Shown here piece by piece: positions 7,475 to 15,782 of a DNA stretch of 64,000 nt. Every line of letters begins with the position of its first letter. Positions within the stretch are counted from its first letter, which is position 1. The stretch spans positions 283,558-347,557 of the forward strand of contig JAGNKX010000002.1 of the NCBI GenBank assembly GCA_017999915.1, in the 5' to 3' direction. Under the pieces are notes generated by a model that was not told the DNA's origin, did no database searches, and worked only from the letters and a program-made list of their open reading frames with translations. This stretch comes from Spirochaetota bacterium. Lineage in GTDB: Bacteria; Spirochaetota; UBA4802; UBA5550. The position numbers and the translations under genes were made by a program.

Positions 7475-9640
7475 ATGGATATAAAAAAGTGCATTCTTCT
7501 AGTTGAAGATGAAGCATTGATAGCAGAGGCAGAATCCGCCACGCTGCAGAGACATGGATATGATGTAATCACCGTGTCCGACGGTGAAAGCGCCATTGAA
7601 TGTTGTAAAGAAGAAATACAGATAGACATGATCCTGATGGATATCGACCTTGGCGACGGGATGGATGGGCCCGAAGCGGCGGTGATGATCCTTCAGGATC
7701 ACGATATTCCCCTGGTTTTTCTCTCCTCGCACATCGAAAAGGAGGTTGTTGATAAAACCAGGGAAATCACGAATTACGGCTATATCCTTAAAAGCGCCGG
7801 TGAAACGGTCCTCACGGCCAGTATCGACATGGCCTTCAAGCTCTACGAAGCCCATCTCAGGCTCCGAGAAAGCGAATCGCGCTACCGTCTTCTTGCTGAT
7901 AATTCAAGGGACGTTATCTGGACCATGGATATCTCCGGCGAGTTTACCTATGTAAGCCCATCCGTATTTCATCTTTCCGGCTGGACACCGGAAGAGGCGT
8001 ATCAGATGACCTATGAGGATTATATCCTCCCACAGTATGTTTCCATGTTCAAGGCAGAACTCATCCATGAACTGTCCCTGCCTCCCGAAAAACGCAGCAA
8101 GACTAAATATCTGAATTTCAAACAGTATAAAAAAGACGGGACCATCATCAATGTCGAATCCAACCTTGCCTGGATTTTCGACAAGGATGGGAATCCGATT
8201 GGCATCCAGGGGAGCAATCGCGATATCAGCTACCGCAGTTGGATGGAAGAAGCGCTGCGTGATTCAAACGCAAAATACCAAGTAATAATAGAAAATCTCG
8301 ACATTATTATATATGTCCTTAACCGCGACGGTGTCGCGATGTACATCAGCCCGAACGTAAAAAAATTTGGTTACTCCGAGGATGACATACTCGGACACAG
8401 CATGATGGAATTCATCCATCCTGACGATCATGCGCTTGTGCTTGATAGTTTACGGCGCGTTCTTGACAAAGGCGAGGAATTTCCACTGGAACTGCGCATG
8501 GTCAGGAAAAACGGCGACCTTGTCTGGGTATTTGAAATCGGCAACATACTGCGGGACGAAAATAATAATTTCGCACAGCTTGTCGGCTGTATGTTGGATA
8601 TAACTCAGCACAAGCAGGCGGAAGTAGCATTGCGGGAAAGCGAGCGGCGCTATCGGCTGCTGGCTGATAATTCCACTGATGTGATATGGACAATGGACTT
8701 AAACGGGCATTTCACCTATATCAGTCCATCGGTGGAAAAAATGACCGGCTGGACACAGGAAGAGTCCATAGGGATGGAATTGGATGATTATGTCCTTCCC
8801 GAATATGTGGATTTCATACGCAAAGAGATAGCCAATGAGCTGTCGAAACCAGCTGCTGAAAGAACGCCATCAAAAATGATCGAGATCCAGCAATACGCGA
8901 AGGACGGATCTATCCTGTTCGACGAGATAACCGTAACGTGGATTTATGACGAAAAAGGGAAAATTACAGGACTGCAGGGGAGCAACCGCTATATCAACGA
9001 CCGGAAACGCATCGAGGAAAATCTGCACAGGGCATTGAAGGAAAAGGAGACCCTTCTGCACGAGTTGCAGTACAGGGTTAAAAACAGCATGTCCATCATC
9101 AACGGCCTGGTGAGCCTTGAGACTGACCTCTTGCGCGATCCCCACGCTCAGGAAGCGCTGAAGAACATCAGAAACCGCATCCAGTCAATGGCGGCGTTGT
9201 ACGACCTGCTCTTTCAATCCAATGAGATACGGGAAATAAGGCTCGACAGATACATCGACAAGATGGGGCGGATGCTTCTTGATACCTATACTGGCGAAAA
9301 AAGAAGATTCGTCATTGAATCGCGGCTGGACGAGCTGCGCATCGACACAAAACGCGCCATTTCCATAGGTTTAATCCTGAATGAGCTGCTTATGAATGCC
9401 GTGAAGCATGGGCGCGACAAGACCGGGGAAAGTACCATACGCCTTGATTTGAAAAACGAAGAGGAAAAAGCCGTCATTGAAGTCGCCAATAAGGATTCCG
9501 TGTTCCCGAAGGATTTCAATCCAGAAACATCACAGGGAATGGGGCTGAAGATCGTCAGTATGCTTACAGCACAGCTTAAGGGAAGCCTCGAGTTTCAAAA
9601 TAGCGGAAACGCTCTTTTCCGGATAATATTTCCGCTCTGA
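7475..9640 (+). CDS. hybrid sensor: receiver - three PAS - HisKA_2 histidine kinase
   Basis: A receiver domain occupies residues 1-120 (ILLVEDEA start, phospho-acceptor Asp in LMDIDLG, conserved Lys in YILKSA). Three PAS domains follow at about 135-255, 260-380 and 385-510. The first and third are near duplicates (SRYRLLADNSRDVIWTMD and RRYRLLADNSTDVIWTMD). The kinase has a HisKA_2-type box, HELQYRVKNSMSIINGL, and a HATPase with NELLMNAVKHG and a G-x-GLKIV box. No membrane segment is seen, so it is cytoplasmic. An ATG 15 bases upstream (7460) is possible, but only the 7475 ATG has a GGAG site at good distance. The signal sensed is unknown. Confidence 0.92.
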   Translation: MDIKKCILLVEDEALIAEAESATLQRHGYDVITVSDGESAIECCKEEIQIDMILMDIDLGDGMDGPEAAVMILQDHDIPLVFLSSHIEKEVVDKTREITNYGYILKSAGETVLTASIDMAFKLYEAHLRLRESESRYRLLADNSRDVIWTMDISGEFTYVSPSVFHLSGWTPEEAYQMTYEDYILPQYVSMFKAELIHELSLPPEKRSKTKYLNFKQYKKDGTIINVESNLAWIFDKDGNPIGIQGSNRDISYRSWMEEALRDSNAKYQVIIENLDIIIYVLNRDGVAMYISPNVKKFGYSEDDILGHSMMEFIHPDDHALVLDSLRRVLDKGEEFPLELRMVRKNGDLVWVFEIGNILRDENNNFAQLVGCMLDITQHKQAEVALRESERRYRLLADNSTDVIWTMDLNGHFTYISPSVEKMTGWTQEESIGMELDDYVLPEYVDFIRKEIANELSKPAAERTPSKMIEIQQYAKDGSILFDEITVTWIYDEKGKITGLQGSNRYINDRKRIEENLHRALKEKETLLHELQYRVKNSMSIINGLVSLETDLLRDPHAQEALKNIRNRIQSMAALYDLLFQSNEIREIRLDRYIDKMGRMLLDTYTGEKRRFVIESRLDELRIDTKRAISIGLILNELLMNAVKHGRDKTGESTIRLDLKNEEEKAVIEVANKDSVFPKDFNPETSQGMGLKIVSMLTAQLKGSLEFQNSGNALFRIIFPL

Positions 9641-9692
9641 TCCGGCAGAAGGAAATTCGGGGGATTTTCACCAACCGCAATAATCGACGGTA

Positions 9693-10625
9693 TTACTCGA
9701 AGCGGTCTTCCGGAGTCAGCCGGTAGCCGTTGATGAAGGAGAGGCCGTCAATGATCTTCTTGTTGGCCGGCTGGAGGGACAGTATCTCCACGCAGCCGCC
9801 GCCGGTACCGGCGAAAAGGCGCTTTTTCTGGAAACGGATGATGGAGCCGGGCGCGGCGGGAGCGGGAACATCGCCGCCCGGCAGGGACGTCATCCAGATC
9901 TTGATGTTCTCACCCCGGAAAGTCGAGAAGGCGACGGGCTTCGGGTTGAGGCCCCGCACCAGGTTATGTATCTCCTCCGCGGACCTGGTCCAGTCTATCA
10001 TGGCCATGTCGCGGTCGATCTTGCCGCAATAGGTCGCCTGCGACTCATCCTGCTTCAGCGGGACCGCGCTCCCCGACGCGAGCATCGTCACGGCCCTGTC
10101 GATCAGCCCGGCGCCGCGGGACGACACGATCTCCATTACGTCGGCCGCGGTCATGGTCCCGTCCAGGGCCAGACGCTCCTGCACGATGATATCGCCGGCG
10201 TCCAGCTTTTCGTTGATGAGCTGCACGGTGATGCCGGTCTCCTTCTCGCCCTTGATCAGGGCCCACTGCACCGGCGCCGCGCCCCGGTACTTCGGCAGCA
10301 GCGAGGGATGGAGGTTGACGGTCTTCAGGGGCGGATGATCGAAGACCGACCGCGGGATCAGGCTTCCGTAGGCGACAACGGCGTACATGTCCGCCTCAAA
10401 GGGGCGCAGCTCCTCCAGGAACCCCGGGTCCTTCAGGCTTTTCGGCTGCAGCACCGGTATGCCGAGCTCCATCGCACGCGCCTTGGCGGGACAGAATTGC
10501 ACCTCGCGGTTCCTCCCCGCCTCCTTGTCTTCAGCGGTAACGACGAAGGCGATATCATACATCCGCCCCAGGTCGCCGAGGACGCGGGACGCCAGGTCCG
10601 GTGTGCCGAAAAATCCTATCTTCAT
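9693..10625 (-). CDS. fmt: methionyl-tRNA formyltransferase
   Basis: This 310-residue protein has the usual family length. It opens MKIGFFGTPDLASRVL and has the formyl-folate site NLHPSLLPKYRGAAPVQW (catalytic Asn-His and the SLLPxYRG motif), then TGITVQ and DAGDI. It transfers a formyl group from 10-formyl-THF to Met-tRNA(fMet). The start ATG overlaps the def stop by four bases (ATGA), so the two are translationally coupled. The C-terminal OB-fold tRNA-binding domain is present. Confidence 0.97.
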   Translation of the reverse strand: MKIGFFGTPDLASRVLGDLGRMYDIAFVVTAEDKEAGRNREVQFCPAKARAMELGIPVLQPKSLKDPGFLEELRPFEADMYAVVAYGSLIPRSVFDHPPLKTVNLHPSLLPKYRGAAPVQWALIKGEKETGITVQLINEKLDAGDIIVQERLALDGTMTAADVMEIVSSRGAGLIDRAVTMLASGSAVPLKQDESQATYCGKIDRDMAMIDWTRSAEEIHNLVRGLNPKPVAFSTFRGENIKIWMTSLPGGDVPAPAAPGSIIRFQKKRLFAGTGGGCVEILSLQPANKKIIDGLSFINGYRLTPEDRFE

Positions 10626-11134
10626 GACCGGGTGTTGAGCTTCTTGATTTTCTTCAACTCCGAGCGGAGCTCATTGCGCCTGTAGTCCTCGAGGTGATCG
10701 ACGAAGAGAATGCCGTTCAGGTGGTCCACCTCGTGCTGGATGACCCGCGCCAGGAGGCCCTTTGCCTCGAACTCGATCTCCTTGCCGTCGCGGTTGAGCG
10801 CCGATACGGATATCTCGACGGGGCGCACCACCTCGCCCATTATGCCGGGGACGGAGAGGCATCCCTCTTCGTAGGGCTCCTCTTTCTTCGAAAACTCCTT
10901 TATGACGGGATTGATCAATTCCATGACGATGTTTTTCTTGTTGTCATCAATATCGAGGGTGACGACGCGCCGGGACCGGTCCACCTGCGGAGCCGCCAGG
11001 CCAAGGCCCTTGGCGCGGTACATGACGTTGAACATGGTATCGATGAAATCTATAAGCGCTCCATCGATGGTGGTTACTTCTTCGGCTATTTTTCTCAGCG
11101 TGTCATGGCCGTAATAAATAAGATCGATCGCCAT
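10622..11134 (-). CDS. def: peptide deformylase
   Basis: The three family motifs are present: GLGLAAPQ, EEGCLS and QHEVDH (the HExxH metal site, with the Cys of motif two as third ligand). The enzyme removes the formyl group from nascent chains. The frame is open to an ATG at 11167, but the ATG at 11134 gives the standard N-terminus (MAIDLIYYG) and has an AGAGG site, so I start there, for 170 residues. It is the first gene of a def-fmt operon, an arrangement known in many bacteria. Confidence 0.97.
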   Translation of the reverse strand: MAIDLIYYGHDTLRKIAEEVTTIDGALIDFIDTMFNVMYRAKGLGLAAPQVDRSRRVVTLDIDDNKKNIVMELINPVIKEFSKKEEPYEEGCLSVPGIMGEVVRPVEISVSALNRDGKEIEFEAKGLLARVIQHEVDHLNGILFVDHLEDYRRNELRSELKKIKKLNTRS

Positions 11135-11472
11135 GGGGACCTCTTTCCTTTTCAATATTCCTTTCATAGCGTTGAATCATGGAAACGGTTCTCATCCTGT
11201 CAATTGTTTATTTCCATGATACATCGGGATTGCCCCCGCAGATTTCAACGGCGGGAACATCACCAATCCAATTATTTGAATATATAACAAAGGGCGGAAC
11301 AGAGAAAGAATTTTTGCAAGGATATTAAAAAAAATTGATAATCCCTTCGCGACACTAAACGGATCCGCCGCCGGGAATCGGGCGTTGGATTCACCGCCGC
11401 TCGGTGCCCGTTGATTCGGGTTCAATCGCCAATTTCTTCTTGTCAAAATAGTACTGGCCGTCAAGGTGGAAC
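11135..11472. other. intergenic, nothing recognised
   Basis: This stretch separates the divergent def-fmt operon and the acyl-CoA-synthetase-like gene. A reverse-strand frame across it has no ribosome binding site and an unlikely composition. No repeat or clear promoter was found. Confidence 0.5.
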
Positions 11473-12933
11473 ATGATAATTTCGCCGGCCCGCCGGCCAC
11501 TGGAACAGACTATGATGCAGAAACCTAAAGATCGTCTCATGCGCTATTTCTCACCGAATAATATAGCCGTTGTCGGAGCCTCGTCGAAAAACATATGGTT
11601 CAACAACATCCTTACCTATGCCGGGCGGATCGGCTTCAAGGGACGATTCTACCCGGTGAACCCCGGCGCGATGGAGGTATGCGGCGTTCCGGCTGTGCCA
11701 TCGGTGGCTGACCTGCCCGAAGGCGTCATCGATTTCGCCGCTGTGATCGTGCGAAGCAGCCTGGTCCTCGATACCGTGCGGGCCCTGGCCGGGCGCGGCA
11801 CCAGGAACATCCTTCTCGTATCATCGGGCTTTTCCGAAACGGGCGAAGATGGGGCGCGGCTCCAGAAAGAGCTTGTTGATTTCTGCAGGGCCAATGACGT
11901 GGCCCTCCAGGGGCCCAACTGCCTGGGATTCCTGAACGTGGCGGAAGGCTCCAGCGTTTTCGCCGGCGGCTCAATCGAGGGGGACCTCATCCCCGGGAAC
12001 ATAGGCATCGTCGGCCAGAGCGGCGCCTCCAGCGAGGTTATCGCCACCAAGATACTCAAAAAAGGATTGGGGATATCCCTTTTCGTATCCTCCGGCAACG
12101 AGGCGGTCATAACCTTCGAGGACTGCCTTGAGCACATGGTGAACCATGGCACGACACGGGTCATCGCCGGCTTCATCGAGGGATTCAAGGACGTGACGCG
12201 CCTCAGAAACATAGCCCGGGAGGCCGCGCGGAAAAGCATCCCCATCGTGGTCATCAAGGTGGGGCGCTCCGAAAAAGGGGTGATGGCGGCCCGCTCCCAC
12301 ACCGGGGCCATGGCGGGAAACGACGCCATCACCGACACCTTTCTCCGCCAAAACGGCATCATCCGTGTAGATACAATAGAAGAAATGATAGAAACGGCGG
12401 GAATCCTTTCCCGGTGCCCCCTCCCTGCCGGCGGACGACTGGCCGCGTGCACTCTTTCGGGAGGCCTGGCCGGCGTATACGCTGACCTGTGCGGCTCCCT
12501 TTCCATCGACCTGCCCGATTTCACGCCGGCCACGATCGGCGCCCTCAGGGAGGCCCTGCCCCCCTTCGCCCAGCCGGGAAACCCCCTGGACGTGACCGGT
12601 TCGGGGTTCACCAGCGGCATGGACCGGGTCCTGAAAATTCTCATCGATGACGAAAATACCGACCTCATCGCGACCCTCTCCTTTCCGCCCGACGAGACAA
12701 ACGCCGCCCTGACGGAGAAGTACAACGACTATATCCTGTCGCACATGGCGGCGACATCAAAGCCGATCATACCCATCACCTTCAGGGAAGTGAGCGATTA
12801 CGCGAGGAAGTTCTACCGCGACAGGGGCCTGTATTATATCGAACATACCCGCGACGGATTCAAGGCCATGGCGAACCTGATCAGCTACGCCAAATTCAGG
12901 AGGAAATTGGCCATGGAAGAGGCGGGTAAATAA
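11473..12933 (+). CDS. NDP-forming acyl-CoA synthetase alpha-type protein
   Basis: Residues 20-145 are a CoA-binding Rossmann domain (NNIAVVGASSKN, later GPNCLGFLN). Residues 160-300 match the succinyl-CoA-ligase-like domain with the SGNEA and RSHTGAMAGND motifs; the His of the latter corresponds to the phospho-His. A third domain follows to the end. The ATP-grasp beta domain of the ADP-forming acetyl-CoA synthetase family is absent, so this is an alpha-only protein whose partner is not nearby. The first ATG has an AAGG site at good distance; a second at 11515 is possible. The role (acyl-CoA to acid plus ATP, or a regulatory CoA-binding protein) is uncertain. Confidence 0.85.
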   Translation: MIISPARRPLEQTMMQKPKDRLMRYFSPNNIAVVGASSKNIWFNNILTYAGRIGFKGRFYPVNPGAMEVCGVPAVPSVADLPEGVIDFAAVIVRSSLVLDTVRALAGRGTRNILLVSSGFSETGEDGARLQKELVDFCRANDVALQGPNCLGFLNVAEGSSVFAGGSIEGDLIPGNIGIVGQSGASSEVIATKILKKGLGISLFVSSGNEAVITFEDCLEHMVNHGTTRVIAGFIEGFKDVTRLRNIAREAARKSIPIVVIKVGRSEKGVMAARSHTGAMAGNDAITDTFLRQNGIIRVDTIEEMIETAGILSRCPLPAGGRLAACTLSGGLAGVYADLCGSLSIDLPDFTPATIGALREALPPFAQPGNPLDVTGSGFTSGMDRVLKILIDDENTDLIATLSFPPDETNAALTEKYNDYILSHMAATSKPIIPITFREVSDYARKFYRDRGLYYIEHTRDGFKAMANLISYAKFRRKLAMEEAGK

Positions 12934-12976
12934 TGAAAAAACCAATTTTGTTTTTAGTCATTACCGTAAAATAGTA

Positions 12977-13005
12977 TTGACATAAAATACCCATATTGTT
13001 TTATG
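12977..13005 (+). promoter_or_regulatory. probable promoter of tRNA-Asp
   Basis: TTGACA (12977-12982) is followed after 17 bases by TTTATG (13000-13005), which places the start of transcription a few bases before the tRNA. The -35 is perfect and the -10 is weak. Confidence 0.55.
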
Positions 13006-13019
13006 TACATCGCTAACGA

Positions 13020-13094
13020 GGGGTTGTAGCTCAGTTTGGTTAGAGTACCTGCCTGTCACGCAGGGAGTCGCGGGTTCGAGTCCCGTCAACCCCG
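13020..13094 (+). tRNA. tRNA-Asp (anticodon GTC)
   Basis: The cloverleaf is complete. The acceptor arms GGGGTTG and CAACCCC pair, and the D arm is GCTC/GAGT. The anticodon arm CCTGC-CTGTCAC-GCAGG carries GTC in the loop, and the T arm GCGGG-TTCGAGT-CCCGT is present with one G-T pair. The discriminator is G. The 3' CCA is not encoded. Foreign-looking DNA begins just downstream. Confidence 0.97.
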
Positions 13095-13106
13095 CAAACT
13101 TACACG

Positions 13107-13144
13107 CTGCCCGAACCTTTTGGTCCGGGCAGTGCTGTTTTAAA
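13107..13144 (+). terminator. terminator after tRNA-Asp
   Basis: CTGCCCGAACC-TTTT-GGTCCGGGCAG forms an 11-bp stem with one mismatch, followed by TGCTGTTTT. Confidence 0.8.
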
Positions 13145-13165
13145 CCCGTACAGCATGACTAGATG

Positions 13166-13849
13166 TCATTCTCCATGCAGAATTTTATAAATATTTTCTG
13201 AATATTCTTTCGCTACCTCGAGTATCTCCCTTTTCCATTTACCAGGAAGATTCCTGAAAATTTCTTTCACCTTATCAACCTGGTCTTCATGAGTTGCAAG
13301 ATAATCACCCAGGCCTGTTGCGGTTTCGAGGTCCTTGACCTTCTTCTCCTTCTTACTTCTTCTGGCGCTCACCTGCAACTTATGCAGGACAAAGGCTGAC
13401 GGCTCCGGTACTCTTACCGGATAATTATTATATGGAATGATTATGGTGTGGTCTTGCAATAAATCCACATACCGCAGGCCCTGGGCTCGCACATTAATTT
13501 CGTTGATGATGTGGGGACCGTCTTTTCCTCTTCCCTTCTCAGGGATAATGAATTCAACTTCCAGGTCGGGATGAATGAATTTTGAATTGCCGCTAAGATG
13601 GGAGAATTCCTCTACAAAGTCTAGCTCTTCAAGCATCTTTGAAATATCAACCTTATGTTTGATCTTTGGAGGATTGGGTACAAGGAAATCCAGATCAACA
13701 GTTCTTACTGCTGGCATGGTATCAGCATCTTTAAATATATCACGGTACAGATAAAGGCACCAACTGCCTATGAGAATAATGTCCATTAAAACACCGGTTT
13801 CACCGAGTTTGATTATTATTTCATGAAACAGCTTAAATCTTTTTTCCAC
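13166..13849 (-). CDS. nucleotidyltransferase-fold protein, putative toxin
   Basis: This 227-residue protein has the GS-x(n)-D-x-D signature of the polymerase-beta nucleotidyltransferase fold (LIGSWCLYLY, then TVDLDFLVPNP). Related proteins transfer nucleotides to small molecules or tRNA, and some (AbiEii/MenT) are toxins of type IV systems. The partner gene lies upstream and overlaps it by 17 bases, so the two are co-translated. Reasons to think toxin: AT-rich composition, the operator-like repeats before the pair, and its place in an island with two other toxin modules. An ordinary nucleotidyltransferase role is not excluded. Confidence 0.7.
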   Translation of the reverse strand: MEKRFKLFHEIIIKLGETGVLMDIILIGSWCLYLYRDIFKDADTMPAVRTVDLDFLVPNPPKIKHKVDISKMLEELDFVEEFSHLSGNSKFIHPDLEVEFIIPEKGRGKDGPHIINEINVRAQGLRYVDLLQDHTIIIPYNNYPVRVPEPSAFVLHKLQVSARRSKKEKKVKDLETATGLGDYLATHEDQVDKVKEIFRNLPGKWKREILEVAKEYSENIYKILHGE

Positions 13850-14147
13850 CCAAGGTCCTCTCTATCTCAACAATCTGCTCATTGGTATTCTTCAGCAGTG
13901 ATTCCAGTTTCTTTCTCTTTCCGATCTTCTCTTTAAGTCTTCTTACTTCATCTGAATCGGCTGGTCCGATATAATCAGTTTTAACTTTATCATTACTGCG
14001 GTAAGCCCTATATGCATATTCACTTCCCTTTCTGTTTTTTATTGAGAGGGATCCGGATGGCAGTGTGGCTATATCATGATCATAGCGTCTTTTTAACCTT
14101 TTCAGCCGCGACAGTTCTTCCTTAAGGACATCTTTAATTGTACTCAT
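13833..14147 (-). CDS. small basic partner of the nucleotidyltransferase, possible antitoxin
   Basis: This 104-residue protein has a charged helical N-terminus, then GSLSIKNRKGSEYAYRAYR..DKVKTDYIG, a compact Tyr/Gly-rich beta motif, then a Lys-rich coiled coil. I do not recognise a named family. It is the first gene of the pair, as antitoxin AbiEi is in AbiE loci, and repeated operator-like half-sites lie directly before its start. An antitoxin or autorepressor role is inference from position only. Confidence 0.6.
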   Translation of the reverse strand: MSTIKDVLKEELSRLKRLKRRYDHDIATLPSGSLSIKNRKGSEYAYRAYRSNDKVKTDYIGPADSDEVRRLKEKIGKRKKLESLLKNTNEQIVEIERTLGGKKI

Positions 14148-14150
14148 GGC

Positions 14151-14257
14151 TAATTCCTGCTATTGCCCAACATTACCAAATAATTTACAACATGTTGGGC
14201 AACCAGTCAAGCAGGAATTGCCCAACAAATAACATATTTTTCAACATTGTTGGGCAA
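14151..14257 (-). promoter_or_regulatory. four operator-like half-sites before the nucleotidyltransferase pair
   Basis: TTGCCCAACA occurs at 14163 and 14218 and its exact inverse TGTTGGGCAA at 14193 and 14248, giving two inverted repeats of 40 bp with identical spacing. AATTCCTGC at 14151 is also inverted at 14211. The array abuts the start of the first gene, as expected for an autoregulatory operator. Confidence 0.7.
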
Positions 14258-14335
14258 CTCCTTTGATATGCATAATATTGGAAATTCACTCAAAAAAGGC
14301 TATCAATCCCGATATTGATAAAATATTCCTATTGA

Positions 14336-14573
14336 TCTCATACTTCGCCGATATCCACACCAGCCTGTTCCGTTCTTCATAAAATACCCTGCAGCAAGCT
14401 GCCGGGTATTTTGTCGCATAATGTTTTGCGTGCTCTCATGAGATGAGAGCACGCTGCGATCAAAACGCTTTAAATTGAGGAATTTCAGGTAGCTATTGAG
14501 CTGCAGCCCGGTTGCGCCCACCTGTTTGGGGAGTTCCTGGTATACTGAAAAAGTTTGTGCTATGTCGTCCTTA
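14336..14573. repeat. island repeat, copy 1
   Basis: This is the first of three copies of a structured repeat (others at 15474 and 17518). It contains a hairpin of AAAATACCC and GGGTATTTT arms enclosing GCAGC-AA-GCTGC, and a second palindrome GTGCTCTCAT/ATGAGAGCAC. A reverse-strand reading frame (YLKFLNLKRFD, then IMRQNT, then LAAGYFMKNGTG) is conserved between copies, with several differences at silent positions. It lies between the nucleotidyltransferase module and higBA. Confidence 0.85.
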
Positions 14574-14587
14574 GCCCGCAGCCGCTT

Positions 14588-14627
14588 ACACAGCCCAAAC
14601 CACTTGGTTTGGGCTGTGCTATTTTTT
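14588..14627 (+). terminator. strong hairpin with T-run before higBA
   Basis: CACAGCCCAAACCA and TGGTTTGGGCTGTG form a 14-bp stem followed by CTATTTTTT. No gene on the plus strand ends here, so it may insulate higBA from the repeat. The block resembles the tail of the tRNA-Asp terminator at 13091-13146. Confidence 0.75.
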
Positions 14628-14711
14628 AACCTTCCAAGTCAAGGACGGCTTTGTATCAAAACCACCGTTTTTTATGCTCACCAATCTTACACCATGCAAC
14701 AAAAAATACTT

Positions 14712-14728
14712 GTCATATGTCATATGAC
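14712..14728 (+). promoter_or_regulatory. palindrome before higB, candidate operator
   Basis: GTCATATG-T-CATATGAC is a perfect 17-base palindrome 17 bases before the higB start. TTGTCA at its left edge could be a -35 box. HigA-type antitoxins repress from such sites. Confidence 0.55.
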
Positions 14729-14744
14729 TCATTACATTGTCTAT

Positions 14745-15026
14745 ATGATACGGCATTTCAAGCATAAATGGTTGGAGGAATTCTGGAACAACGGCCGCAA
14801 CAAAAAGGTGCCGCCAGAAATTGCCGATCGACTTATCAGGAAACTCGACATGCTGAACAGGGCATATGACCTGATTGACCTGCGCGCGCCCCCATCAAAC
14901 AGGCTCCATCCTCTTGCAGGCGACAGGCAGGGACAATGGGCCATATCGGTCAACGGCCCATGGCGCCTCTGCTTCGAGTTCAGAGAGCACGATGCTTATA
15001 ATGTCGAGCTCGTTCAATATCATTGA
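14745..15026 (+). CDS. higB: HigB-type toxin (RelE superfamily ribosome-dependent mRNase)
   Basis: This 93-residue protein begins MIRHFKHKWLEEFW and has RPP-type and GQWAISVNGPWRLCFEF motifs typical of the HigB / plasmid-maintenance killer family, whose members cleave mRNA on the ribosome. Longer starts upstream lie in the repeat and have no support; the ATG at 14745 aligns with the family start. No good ribosome binding site is visible, which fits low toxin expression. The antitoxin gene follows after 16 bases in the toxin-first order usual for higBA. Confidence 0.92.
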   Translation: MIRHFKHKWLEEFWNNGRNKKVPPEIADRLIRKLDMLNRAYDLIDLRAPPSNRLHPLAGDRQGQWAISVNGPWRLCFEFREHDAYNVELVQYH

Positions 15027-15042
15027 GCAAAGGAGCACAACT

Positions 15043-15375
15043 ATGTTACCAAAGAATAGAAGACCCACGCCTCCGGGAGAGATCCTGAAATATGAATTTA
15101 TAGAGCCGCTCGGACTCACCCAGCAGCAGCTTGCGGAGCGTCTCGGCATAACCAGGGTCCGGGTCAATGAGATCATCTCCGGGAAGCGCGCCATCACTCC
15201 GGACACCGCCATACGTCTCTCCAGGCTTTTCCATACAACCGTTGAATTCTGGATGGGACTCCAGACCGATGTTGAGCTGTGGGATGCAATGAAAGCAGGT
15301 GAGAGGGAATATCGAAAGATCATCCCGCTGAAAACAAAAAAGATAGATCGGGAATTAAGTAACGAGAAGGATTGA
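15043..15375 (+). CDS. higA: HigA-type antitoxin, XRE family
   Basis: This 110-residue protein starts MLPKNRRPTPPGEILKYEF, the usual HigA opening (PxxPGExL). A helix-turn-helix follows (LTQQQLAERLGI, TRVRVNEIISGKR) and then the FWMGLQ motif. It neutralises HigB and represses the operon. An AAGGAG site precedes the ATG at good distance, far stronger than that of the toxin gene. Confidence 0.95.
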   Translation: MLPKNRRPTPPGEILKYEFIEPLGLTQQQLAERLGITRVRVNEIISGKRAITPDTAIRLSRLFHTTVEFWMGLQTDVELWDAMKAGEREYRKIIPLKTKKIDRELSNEKD

Positions 15376-15473
15376 TTGATACCATATCAGGAATCTGGAT
15401 CAAACTGATTGCCGGGAATACTTCTCATTCAAAAAACGAATTCAATCCAGAAACTGATATGTTCTTCATTCCA

Positions 15474-15717
15474 ATCTCATACCTCGCCGACACCCACACC
15501 AGCCTGTTCCGTTCTTCATAAAATACCCAGCAGCAAGCTGCGGGGTATTTTGTCGCATAATGTTTTGCGTGCTCTCATGGAATGAGAGCACGCTGTGATC
15601 AAAACGCTTTAAATTGAGGAATTTCAGGTAGCTATTGAGCTGCAGCCCGGTCGCACCGACCTGTTTGGGGAGTTCGTGGTATACTGAAAAAGTTTGTGCC
15701 GTGTCGTTTTTGGCCTT
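15474..15717. repeat. island repeat, copy 2
   Basis: This full-length copy is about 90 percent identical to copy 1 by eye, with the same two hairpins; the outer hairpin here is perfect. It lies between higA and the 3' end of the fic gene. The 54 bases to its left are loosely shared with the other copies as well. Confidence 0.85.
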
Positions 15718-15782
15718 CGCAGGATTGCCGTGTGTCACTTCTCATGTTAATTCTATACATCATTTAACTTATCAAATCTACC

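Noticed and set aside
11192..11500. 102-codon reverse-strand frame before the acyl-CoA-synthetase-like gene
   Set aside because: No ribosome binding site, composition not protein-like, and it overlaps the start of a well-supported gene.
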